Assembly (NCBI GenBank): GCA_015059145.1
Contig: SVAZ01000002.1
Location: forward strand, 1 to 64,000
Reading direction: 5' to 3'
Length of the DNA stretch: 64,000 nt
Origin: Erysipelotrichaceae bacterium
Lineage (GTDB): Bacteria; Bacillota_I; Bacilli_A; Acholeplasmatales; Anaeroplasmataceae
Shown: one piece after another, positions 26,163-34,052 of the stretch
Layout of the letters: each line of letters begins with the position of its first letter
Numbering within the stretch: the stretch's first letter is position 1
The notes under the pieces: generated by a model
What the model saw: the letters and a program-made list of their open reading frames with translations, nothing else
Database searches by the model: none
Told to the model about the DNA's origin: nothing
Made by a program: the position numbers and the translations under genes

Positions 26163-27641
26163 TTATAGTACAACGCCATCTTTGAAAATTGATATTTCTC
26201 TAAAGTTGTTAATTTCATTTTTAGTTTGGGCCTTACCTGATGCAATGTCACAAATTAAATCAATAAAATCAGATAATAATTCGTCCATGGATTTTTCACC
26301 AACTAAAGCACCAGCATTAAAATCAATCCAATTAGATTTCTTTGTTGCCATTGCAGTATTTGTAGCAACCTTAACTGTAGGAATAAATCCACCAAATGGA
26401 GTACCTCTACCTGTAGTAAATAAAACCATTTGACAACCAGCTGCACCTAAAGTAGTTGTTGCAACAAGGTCATTACCTGGAGTTGATGTTAAATTAAGAC
26501 CATTAGTCTTAATTCTTTCACCCATTTTTATAACGTCCATAACCATCGTTGAACCAGACTTTTGTGTACAGCCTAAAGATTTATCCTCTAATGTTGTAAT
26601 ACCACCATTTTTATTACCTGGAGATGGATTTTCATAAATAACCTGATTATGATTCTTAAAATAAATCTTGAAGTCATTTACTAAATCAACAACCTTCTTA
26701 AATGTTTCCTCATCCTTAGCACGAGCCATTAATAAATGCTCAGCACCAAACATTTCAGGAACCTCACCTAAAACAGTTGTTCCGCCATTTAAAGCCATAT
26801 AATCAGAGAACTTACCTAATAATGGATTAGCAGTAATACCGCTCATACCATCAGATCCACCACATTTTAAACCAACTCTTAATACAGAAACTGGATGTGT
26901 AGTTCTCACATCATTCTTCATTATCTCATATAATTCAGCTAATAGCTTAGTACCCTCAGCTACCTCATCCTCAACCTCTTGACAAACTAAAGTACGAACA
27001 CGTTCCTTATCATAGTCACCTAAAGTCTCCATGAAAGCCTTCATTTGATTGTTTTCACAACCTAAACCTAATACTAAAACACCACCAGCATTAGGGTGCT
27101 TTACCATATTTTGTAAATAAGTTCTAGTCATAATATGGTCGCCACCCATTTGTGAGCATCCAAAAGGATGATTAAATGTGTAAACACCATCAATGTCTGA
27201 TGTATCATAGTTAGCCTTGAAGTTGTTAACAATAGCATGTGCATTACCAGATACACATCCAACTAATTGAACAACCCATAATTCGTTACGAATACCAAAC
27301 TCACCATTCTTACGTGCATATACATCAACTGTTTTATCCTTTGCAATAGTTTTAACATTTGCAAAGTCTGGAGTGTATTCGTAATCAAATACATCATTTA
27401 GGTTAGTTTTAGTATTTTGTACGTGAACATGATTACCAGCCTTGATATCCTTTGTAGCATGTCCAATTGGACAACCGTATTTAATAATATTTTCATCCTT
27501 TTTGATGTCAACTAAAGCAACCTTATGTGCTTGTGGAACATCATCTAATAATGTAACGCCAGCAATAACCTCTCCCTTAGAAAAAGGGCGTAACGCTACT
27601 GCAACATTATCAATATCATTAATAATGATAAAATCATTCAT
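26163..27641 (-). CDS. uxaA: Altronate dehydratase
   Basis: It dehydrates D-altronate to 2-keto-3-deoxygluconate. The 492-residue protein has an N-terminal SAF domain (residues 1-90, with 'GHATKDIKAGNHVHV') and the large C-terminal catalytic domain with 'GCSQMGGDH', 'LGLGCENNQ', 'GLKCGGSDGMSGITANP' and 'GCQMVLFTTGRGTPFGG'. It lies between uxaB (25 bases upstream) and uxaC. The KDG kinase and aldolase that would complete the pathway are not in the window. Confidence 0.96.
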   Translation of the reverse strand: MNDFIIINDIDNVAVALRPFSKGEVIAGVTLLDDVPQAHKVALVDIKKDENIIKYGCPIGHATKDIKAGNHVHVQNTKTNLNDVFDYEYTPDFANVKTIAKDKTVDVYARKNGEFGIRNELWVVQLVGCVSGNAHAIVNNFKANYDTSDIDGVYTFNHPFGCSQMGGDHIMTRTYLQNMVKHPNAGGVLVLGLGCENNQMKAFMETLGDYDKERVRTLVCQEVEDEVAEGTKLLAELYEIMKNDVRTTHPVSVLRVGLKCGGSDGMSGITANPLLGKFSDYMALNGGTTVLGEVPEMFGAEHLLMARAKDEETFKKVVDLVNDFKIYFKNHNQVIYENPSPGNKNGGITTLEDKSLGCTQKSGSTMVMDVIKMGERIKTNGLNLTSTPGNDLVATTTLGAAGCQMVLFTTGRGTPFGGFIPTVKVATNTAMATKKSNWIDFNAGALVGEKSMDELLSDFIDLICDIASGKAQTKNEINNFREISIFKDGVVL

Positions 27642-27666
27642 ATAATCACCTGTTTTTAATATTTTA

Positions 27667-29163
27667 TTACTTAACGATAGCCTTAATAGCTTCTCTCATA
27701 GTCATTGTTTGTTGAGCATATAATGCTTCAGTCACAAATTCATTAACACCAGCGATAGTATTTAAATCCTTACCCCAGTGATCTGCCCAGCCTAATACTG
27801 TGGTAACAAGCTTATTAGCACCAGCCTTAGTACCATCATATTCAGCCCATAAAGCCTTGAAGTTATCGATATGCTTAGGATCATCAGCTAAAGCGATTGG
27901 AGTACCATTAATTACTCTTTCTCCCTTATAGAATGTCATTAATGCAGCTAAGCTGAATAATGCATGCTTAGGTAATTGACCCTTTCTTTCAATGTATTGT
28001 AATACAGATGGCAATACTCTTTCCTTATATTTAGAACAAGAGTTTAATGCGATAGACATTAATTCATGACGTACATATGGATTCATATATCTTTCTAGTA
28101 CAGAATTTGAATATGCAACCATTTGATCATGTGGAATATCAATTGTAGGAATAACCTCATCAAAGATGAATTCCTTAACAAACTTACCTAATTCAGCATC
28201 CTCAATAGTTTCTCTAACAGTATCAATACCAGCTAAATATGAAACTGGAACTAAAGTAGTATGAGAACCATTTAAGATTTTAACCTTTCTTTGCTTATAA
28301 GGAACAATTGAATCAACGAATAAAACATTTAATCCAGCCTTATCACATGGGAATAAAGCATTTAATTCCTCTAAATTAGCCTTAGCTTGTGCCTTATCTT
28401 CAACAGATTGAGCATCAATGCACCATAAATGGAAAATTTCACCAACAACCATATTTTGATCTTGATAGCCTAAATCTAATTGGAATTCAGTAGCCTCATT
28501 TCTAGGGTAACCTGGAACGATTCTATCTACTAAAGTATTATAGAACTTATTAGCTGTTTCAATCCAATTGATGAAAGCCTCATCCATATTATTATGCTTA
28601 GCAAGCTTAATTAAAACCTCTCTTAAAGCCTTACCATTATAATCTATTAACTCACATGGAATAATATATAAGCCTTTCTTACCAGCCTCGTATCTCTTCT
28701 TTAAGAAAGCTAATAACTTACCTGGATATGAATTTGGACACTTTGTAAAATCAGTATCATTAGGATCAAATGCGATACCTGCTTCAGTTGTATTAGAAAT
28801 TATAATTTCTAAATCATCACTTAAAGCATAATCTAAATACTTATTGTAATCCTCAAATGGATTTACAAAATCCTGAAGGCATTTAATAACCTCATGATCT
28901 CTTACTGCCTTACCATCTTGTAAGCCTTGTAAGTATAATGTATATAAACCATCAGCCTCTGCTAATTCCTTACAGCGACCAAATGACATAGGTTGTACTA
29001 CTACAACACCACCATCATACACATTTGCCTTATTCATAGAATTGATAATCCAATCTACGAATGCACGAAGGAAATTACCTTCACCAAATTGCATAACCTT
29101 AATTTTCTTTTCTTCTTTCTTGTTTACCATATTTATTGCTGGTAATGCTTGAACTTTTTCCAC
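27667..29163 (-). CDS. uxaB: Tagaturonate reductase (altronate oxidoreductase)
   Basis: An NAD-dependent member of the mannitol-dehydrogenase family that reduces D-tagaturonate to D-altronate. Motifs include the nucleotide site 'FGEGNFLRAFVDW', 'ISNTTEAGIAF', and 'KVKILNGSHTTLVP', where the lysine is catalytic. The track start (a GTG at 29184) lies within an inverted repeat; a GGAGG at 29172-29176 points instead to the GTG at 29163, eight bases downstream (498 residues). It is the first gene of the operon, and its promoter is overlapped by two palindromes. Confidence 0.94.
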   Translation of the reverse strand: MEKVQALPAINMVNKKEEKKIKVMQFGEGNFLRAFVDWIINSMNKANVYDGGVVVVQPMSFGRCKELAEADGLYTLYLQGLQDGKAVRDHEVIKCLQDFVNPFEDYNKYLDYALSDDLEIIISNTTEAGIAFDPNDTDFTKCPNSYPGKLLAFLKKRYEAGKKGLYIIPCELIDYNGKALREVLIKLAKHNNMDEAFINWIETANKFYNTLVDRIVPGYPRNEATEFQLDLGYQDQNMVVGEIFHLWCIDAQSVEDKAQAKANLEELNALFPCDKAGLNVLFVDSIVPYKQRKVKILNGSHTTLVPVSYLAGIDTVRETIEDAELGKFVKEFIFDEVIPTIDIPHDQMVAYSNSVLERYMNPYVRHELMSIALNSCSKYKERVLPSVLQYIERKGQLPKHALFSLAALMTFYKGERVINGTPIALADDPKHIDNFKALWAEYDGTKAGANKLVTTVLGWADHWGKDLNTIAGVNEFVTEALYAQQTMTMREAIKAIVK

Positions 29164-29179
29164 AAATTTTACCTCCATT

Positions 29180-29246
29180 CGCACTTTTTATCATACGTGC
29201 GTTATTCTACTAGAATAATTTTAACACTTTAGAGGTCAATAGTCAA
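29180..29246 (-). promoter_or_regulatory. uxaBAC promoter with operator-like palindromes
   Basis: TTGACT (29241-29246), 17 bases, TAAAAT (29218-29223): a near-consensus promoter on the minus strand. Just downstream, at the start site, is the perfect palindrome ATTCTACTAGAAT (29204-29216), and then CGCAC...GTGCG (29180-29184 with 29197-29201) before the ribosome site. A repressor responding to a uronate intermediate is inferred; its gene is not in the window. Confidence 0.7.
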
Positions 29247-29252
29247 CGTAAA

Positions 29253-29286
29253 GAAAAAATAAAAAAACAGCATGTAAGCTGTTTTA
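29253..29286 (-). terminator. Terminator of walJ-rlmH
   Basis: Minus strand AAACAGCTTACATGCTGTTTTTTTATTTTTTC, a stem with a long T-tract right behind the rlmH stop. Confidence 0.85.
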
Positions 29287-29763
29287 TTTATGATAAGTTT
29301 CATTATTATTAATCTTAAAAGCTCTATAAATTTGTTCTAATAAAATAACATGCATTAGCTGATGTGGAAAAGTCATCTTAGAAAAGCATAAGTGATAATC
29401 CATTTTACTTAAAACATTATCTCCTAATCCTAATGAACCACCTATGACAAAGCAAATGTTTGCATTATGATAAGAAAAAATATTTAGAATTTTATTAGCC
29501 AAGCCTTCACTTGATAGCATCTCTCCCTTAAGGTTTAATGCAATCTTATATGAGTTTGATGGTAAGGCCTTTAAAAGCTTCTCTCCTTCTTTAGCTTTTA
29601 TCCCTTCTATTTCCTTTAAGGATGCATTATCCATAATAGGCTCATCACTAACATTTATAAATTCTATTTTTGAGTATTTAGATATTCTTTTAGAATATTC
29701 TAATATTGCATCCTTCAAATATTTTTCTTTTATATTTCCTACACTTAATATCGTTATTTTCAT
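29284..29763 (-). CDS. rlmH: 23S rRNA pseudouridine1915 N3-methyltransferase RlmH
   Basis: A small SPOUT-fold methyltransferase acting on the pseudouridine at position 1915 of helix 69 in assembled 70S ribosomes. It has the standard 159-residue length, the knot motif 'FVIGGSLGLGDNVL' and C-terminal 'SKMTFPHQLMHVILLEQIYRA'. Its ATG overlaps the walJ stop by four bases. The walJ-rlmH pairing is common in Bacillota near the walRK locus, though walRK and htrA are not here. Confidence 0.97.
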   Translation of the reverse strand: MKITILSVGNIKEKYLKDAILEYSKRISKYSKIEFINVSDEPIMDNASLKEIEGIKAKEGEKLLKALPSNSYKIALNLKGEMLSSEGLANKILNIFSYHNANICFVIGGSLGLGDNVLSKMDYHLCFSKMTFPHQLMHVILLEQIYRAFKINNNETYHK

Positions 29764-30608
29764 ATGCTATACTCCAACGAAGGAAATGGGGATGTAATTA
29801 CAAATTCAACGCCCTCTGTATCAATCCCAAAATCACCTAAAACTTTTTTTCTAGTCATTTCAACAATTTGTGACAAGTTGCACTCCTGTGAAATATGAGC
29901 ATGCATCACAAGCTTTGTTTTATTACCAATAACATGAGCAAGAGTAACCATCGAATCCTCATTAGACAAATGTCCATGATTAGACAAAATTCTCATTTTT
30001 AAATGATGAGGTCTATTTGAATGCATCAAAATCGATGGATCATGATTGCTTTCCAAAATATAAGCATTTGCATTACCTATTACTTCGTAAAGCTCTTGAT
30101 GAACATAGCCTGTATCCGTGATATATACTATCTTTTTATCATACCCATTTATAACAAACCCAACAGACTCACTTGCATCATGAAATGTCGGTAATACATT
30201 AATAATCAAATTATCAAAAATTATATCGTTATAAAGTATTGTGTTTTCTAATCTATTTAATAATATTATTGATTGGTTTTCCGCTCTCTTAAGCATTAAA
30301 TCATATAGCTTCTCATTTTTATTCTTATTGTCATTCAATAAATAATCATATGTACCATGAGATAAAAATATTTTAATATTTTCGTATTTAACTATCGAAT
30401 TAAATGCTCTAATATGATCAGCGTGCTCGTGAGTAATTAACAGCATGTGAATATCACTTAAACCAAGGCCTAATCTAGCTAAATTTTCTTCTATTAATTT
30501 TTTACTGATTCCAGCATCTATCAAAATATTGACATTTTTAGTTTGAATCAGAGCACAATTTCCAGCTGATCCACTCGAAAAAATTGATATTTTCACAATA
30601 TTCACCAT
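29760..30608 (-). CDS. walJ: MBL-fold hydrolase, WalJ/YycJ family
   Basis: A metallo-beta-lactamase-fold protein of 282 residues with metal site 'ITHEHADHI' near residue 58, 'TDTGYV' and a downstream 'LSNHGHLSNEDS'. WalJ proteins are 5'-3' exonuclease-like hydrolases linked to coordinating cell division with replication in streptococci and Bacillus. The start is ambiguous: ATG 30608 is very close to AGGAAG, while the GTG four codons later has GGTG six bases upstream. It is expressed from a promoter that overlaps the yjcZ terminator. Confidence 0.9.
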   Translation of the reverse strand: MVNIVKISIFSSGSAGNCALIQTKNVNILIDAGISKKLIEENLARLGLGLSDIHMLLITHEHADHIRAFNSIVKYENIKIFLSHGTYDYLLNDNKNKNEKLYDLMLKRAENQSIILLNRLENTILYNDIIFDNLIINVLPTFHDASESVGFVINGYDKKIVYITDTGYVHQELYEVIGNANAYILESNHDPSILMHSNRPHHLKMRILSNHGHLSNEDSMVTLAHVIGNKTKLVMHAHISQECNLSQIVEMTRKKVLGDFGIDTEGVEFVITSPFPSLEYSI

Positions 30609-30625
30609 TCTTCCTAAACGGTGAA

Positions 30626-30654
30626 ATTATATCACAAAAAATAAAAAGCCTCAA
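30626..30654 (-). promoter_or_regulatory. walJ-rlmH promoter overlapping upstream terminator
   Basis: TTGAGG (30649-30654), 17-base spacer, extended -10 TGA-TATAAT (30626-30631). The -35 is the loop and 3' arm of the yjcZ terminator hairpin, and the spacer is its T-tract. Confidence 0.7.
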
Positions 30655-30662
30655 TAGAGGCC
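30636..30662 (-). terminator. Terminator of the yjcZ-like gene
   Basis: Minus strand GCCTC-TATT-GAGGC followed by TTTTTATTTTTT, about 12 bases after the stop codon. Confidence 0.8.
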
Positions 30663-30673
30663 CGTTTAAAATC

Positions 30674-30778
30674 TTAAACTAACCATGCAGTTCCAATGAT
30701 TACCAATAAGATAAATAAAACAAGGATTAACGCATAGCCATATTCATTACCGCCGCATCCGCAGTTATTTTGTCCCAT
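30674..30778 (-). CDS. YjcZ-family small membrane protein (34 residues)
   Basis: This gene is too short for the ORF track. The ATG at 30778 follows a strong GGAGGTG by seven bases, and the product begins 'MGQNNCGCGGNEYGYALI' and continues as one hydrophobic helix ending 'GTAWLV'. This matches the YjcZ/YjcZ-like pattern: a short Gly-rich head followed by a 'FALIVVLFILLIIVG' type helix. Family members are called sporulation proteins in Bacillus, but their role is poorly understood. It has its own terminator and an upstream palindrome, so it is a complete transcription unit divergent from the giant lipoprotein genes. Confidence 0.85.
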   Translation of the reverse strand: MGQNNCGCGGNEYGYALILVLFILLVIIGTAWLV

Positions 30779-30806
30779 AGACTAGCACCTCCTCCCTTCC
30801 CTCAGT

Positions 30807-30834
30807 ATTATTATATGTAATTTTTAAATTACAT
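30807..30834 (-). promoter_or_regulatory. Promoter region of the yjcZ-like gene with palindrome
   Basis: ATGTAATTT-TT-AAATTACAT (30815-30834) is a perfect 9-base inverted repeat. On the minus strand it runs straight into CATATAATA, which contains TATAAT and also fits the CATAnnnTA -10 pattern of the SigE/SigK family. No good -35 is seen, so the regulatory reading is open. Confidence 0.45.
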
Positions 30835-30902
30835 TTAGTGTTTTTGCCTATTTAGTAATATAGTGCTTTAAATTTAATTTAAAATTCTATTTTTTATTGC
30901 TT

Positions 30903-30930
30903 TTTACGTTCATTAATGATATGATATTAT
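30903..30930 (+). promoter_or_regulatory. Promoter of the giant lipoprotein pair
   Basis: TTTACG, 16 bases, TATTAT with a TGA extension on the plus strand. The ORF-track start codon (30929) lies inside this -10 box and therefore cannot be the translation start. Confidence 0.6.
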
Positions 30931-30970
30931 GTGCTATAGTCTAAATTTAATTAAAAAGGAGTTTAAGTCA

Positions 30971-33900
30971 ATGAGTAGAAAATTAAGTTCGAAAAAGATG
31001 CCACGCAGACTATTGACTGTCACAATGTCATGTGTGTTTATGATATCACTATCTGCTTGTTCAAAGGGCTATAAATCAAATGTAACTCTTGATACAGATA
31101 CGGTTTATGCTACAAGCGGTGATTATAGTGTTACAAAGGGTGATCTTTGGAATGAACTAAAGTGGAGTGCAACTTCATATTTAGAGGATGCAATTGACAA
31201 TGTAGTTCTAAATGATCAAATTCAAAAGGTTAACGCTGCAGTTAACAAAGAAAACTTTGACAGCTTATCAAACGAGGAAAAGGAATTATTTGAAAATCAA
31301 GAAAGCTATAACCAATTATCTGAGGAATATAAAAACAGATTAATAGATTATGTTGCACAAGATATTTATGATCTTGAGTATTCTAATGATAGTTATTGGG
31401 ATGAAATCGACGATTTAGATGAAACTAAAAAGAAAATCCTAGAAACAACATATGTTGATAGCTTATATGCAACATACAAGGTTGAAAAAATAGGTGAGAA
31501 TACTGTTTCAGACTTAGTAGCAAATGCTAGCACAGATAAAAACAATTACTTGACTATTGCAAAAGAAATTACAGATATTTACTATCCTATGCTAGCAAAA
31601 GAGCTTTTAGCTAAAGAGGCTGTTCTAAAGCAAGCTGAAGAGGCTTTAGAGGAGGATGAGGATGACGAGGATGATTCATTCGGTTTATTCACAATCACTC
31701 AATATGCTGACAAGTTCAAAGAATTATATGCAAATAAATATGATATGGAAATCTTAATGATTAGATTTAATAACTCTGATGAGTACAATAAGACATTAAG
31801 AGCATTCGGTATTAAGGTTTATAATGATGCATTCTATTATGTAAGTGGTCAAAAAGAGGATGGCACAGAAATGAGCTATGCTGAATATTGCGATTACTAT
31901 GATGATTATCAAAATTCTAATTTAGAGGAAAAGATTCAAAATCCATATGTATTAGAAATCTTCATCCAAATGTATAACTATTTATATGATGGTTATAGAG
32001 ATGCATTACCTTCTGGATTATCAGACCTTCCACAAATCAACACTCTTAATGATTTAAGAAAGGTTACTGATGCTATTTTAAATAACGATTCAGAGGAAGT
32101 ATATAATAACGCAGTAAATGCTTTAAAGGACGTTGAATCATTACAATATACAAGTGAAGAATTAAATGATATCAATTCTTCTTTTGCTAAATATGTATAT
32201 GAAACATTGAATATTGAGGGAACTCAATATGCAACTTCTTTCCAAAGTTATAATAGCAGCTGCTACTTACCTTTCAAGATTTCTGAAAGTGAAGATACTA
32301 AGTATAATAATATCTACAATAAGGATTTAACAAATGATGATATTTGGGACATCCTTAATGCTGAAGGAAATGAAGCTTTCAAGGATGAGGTTTATAATGC
32401 TTTATTAACTGATAAAATTGACAGTACTAAAATTGATACAGCTTTAACAGAGGCTAAAGAGGATTTAGTTGTAAAGATTTTCGATGAAGCTTTAGAAATT
32501 TCTTATTTAAAGGATCATTCTGATTACTCAAAGACTTTATCAAAAGCACCTAATCCAAATGTAATTGCTACTATCGAATATAACGATTCAGTATGGAACG
32601 TAAACATCGCTAGAGATGATAACGATACTAATTCAGTTTTAGTTGCTGGTACTGATACAAAATATTCTTTATTTGACGATATGGAAATGAAGTATGGTCA
32701 AACTACTGCTATTGATATTTTCAGCAAGAAGATTATCAAGACTACTGAGGCTTATGAAAAGACTAATGAAGATAGAGAATTCTACTTCAATTACTTAGAA
32801 ACAATTTTATATAACTTCGCAAACGAAGGATATTCTTCAAGTGGTTATCCTTCTACTTTAGGTAAGTATAACTTCTTAATGTTATATTTCCATACTGCTG
32901 ACATGGACGAAATCATTGATGACTACTATAGAGTTCAATATGCATCAGCAAATTTATTAACAGATTATTCAAGCGATAAGCTTGTTAAATTCATCAAATC
33001 ATACAATGACAAAGCATATGACAATTACTTCTCTTTAAGTGGTAGAAGAATGGTTGTTAAATTTGATGCTAATGAAGATGCTGAGTATGATGATGTTATT
33101 GATTGGCAAAACAATGAGGTTGAATTTACATTCGACGAAAATGTTGGTCCTGAAACAACTACTTTAGGTAAGGTTGCAAAGCATTTAATTTATGAAATTT
33201 ACTCTGAAATTAACGCTTCTACTGATGACCATTCAACTAAGCTTGATGCCCTAGTTACTGAATATCAGGCTTCAGCTAGAATCACATTTGATGAAAACCC
33301 AATATTAGCTGAAAATCAATGGGCTAAATATCGTAAGCTTGGATTAACAGTTCAAACATTAGATTTTAGTGCTACTAATTCTTCTTTAGATGTTGATTTC
33401 AATTTAAAGCAAAGATTATATGATTATTCTAGACCAGATGCTGGATATCAATATTTCATGAATGGTACTACTCCTACTTCTTATATTGAGCCAATGACTA
33501 TTGATGCTATTGAGCTTGAGGATGATACTATTGTTGCGACAAAGGAAGGCTTCAACCTACTTTTAGTAACACAAGGTAACACTAAGCCATCTGCTAAGTG
33601 GGAAGAGTCTGACTACTCTGACGGATTATTAGAAAACATCGTTTATAAATATAACGAAAATTATTTAACATTTACTAATCTATTTAACTCTGAAGATAAA
33701 TTATCTGAAAATCAGATTAAGCTATATATGATTGAATATATATCTACATCTGCTTCAGTATTAACTCCAGCTGTTTTATCAGATGCTTATACTACTTTCT
33801 TATCTCCTGTAATCACAAGATTCACAGGTGATGAAACTCAAAGACAAATTCTATTAAAGTATATTTATTCTACTTCTGGTGTAATAAATTATACTTATGA

Positions 33901-34051
33901 AGGATATAATGAGGCATTTGAAAATATCATTAGAATTAATGAAAGCAGTGCTGATGAGTATATTTACCTTTATAATGATACTACTGGAACATCTAATAGC
34001 TTCCCTGATTGGTGGACTAATCTTGATGATTATTTAAAGGAGGCTAACTAA
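30971..34051 (+). CDS. Giant lipoprotein, remote PrsA/SurA-like foldase candidate (copy 1)
   Basis: The mature protein is a lipoprotein: a basic N-terminus, then a hydrophobic stretch and lipobox 'ISLSACSKG' near residue 40 after re-setting the start to the ATG at 30971 (GGAG nine bases upstream). It is 1026 residues. After the cysteine, 'TVYATSGDYSVTKGDLWNEL' resembles the N-terminal helical module of SurA/PrsA foldases ('NGEKITKKEFY'), and near residue 870 'IVATKEGFNLLLVTQG' resembles a parvulin-type strand. An acidic stretch 'EEDEDDEDDS' lies near residue 220. The next gene, one base away, is a similar lipoprotein. The foldase role is inferred from this remote likeness. Confidence 0.6.
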   Translation: MSRKLSSKKMPRRLLTVTMSCVFMISLSACSKGYKSNVTLDTDTVYATSGDYSVTKGDLWNELKWSATSYLEDAIDNVVLNDQIQKVNAAVNKENFDSLSNEEKELFENQESYNQLSEEYKNRLIDYVAQDIYDLEYSNDSYWDEIDDLDETKKKILETTYVDSLYATYKVEKIGENTVSDLVANASTDKNNYLTIAKEITDIYYPMLAKELLAKEAVLKQAEEALEEDEDDEDDSFGLFTITQYADKFKELYANKYDMEILMIRFNNSDEYNKTLRAFGIKVYNDAFYYVSGQKEDGTEMSYAEYCDYYDDYQNSNLEEKIQNPYVLEIFIQMYNYLYDGYRDALPSGLSDLPQINTLNDLRKVTDAILNNDSEEVYNNAVNALKDVESLQYTSEELNDINSSFAKYVYETLNIEGTQYATSFQSYNSSCYLPFKISESEDTKYNNIYNKDLTNDDIWDILNAEGNEAFKDEVYNALLTDKIDSTKIDTALTEAKEDLVVKIFDEALEISYLKDHSDYSKTLSKAPNPNVIATIEYNDSVWNVNIARDDNDTNSVLVAGTDTKYSLFDDMEMKYGQTTAIDIFSKKIIKTTEAYEKTNEDREFYFNYLETILYNFANEGYSSSGYPSTLGKYNFLMLYFHTADMDEIIDDYYRVQYASANLLTDYSSDKLVKFIKSYNDKAYDNYFSLSGRRMVVKFDANEDAEYDDVIDWQNNEVEFTFDENVGPETTTLGKVAKHLIYEIYSEINASTDDHSTKLDALVTEYQASARITFDENPILAENQWAKYRKLGLTVQTLDFSATNSSLDVDFNLKQRLYDYSRPDAGYQYFMNGTTPTSYIEPMTIDAIELEDDTIVATKEGFNLLLVTQGNTKPSAKWEESDYSDGLLENIVYKYNENYLTFTNLFNSEDKLSENQIKLYMIEYISTSASVLTPAVLSDAYTTFLSPVITRFTGDETQRQILLKYIYSTSGVINYTYEGYNEAFENIIRINESSADEYIYLYNDTTGTSNSFPDWWTNLDDYLKEAN

Positions 34052-34052
34052 T

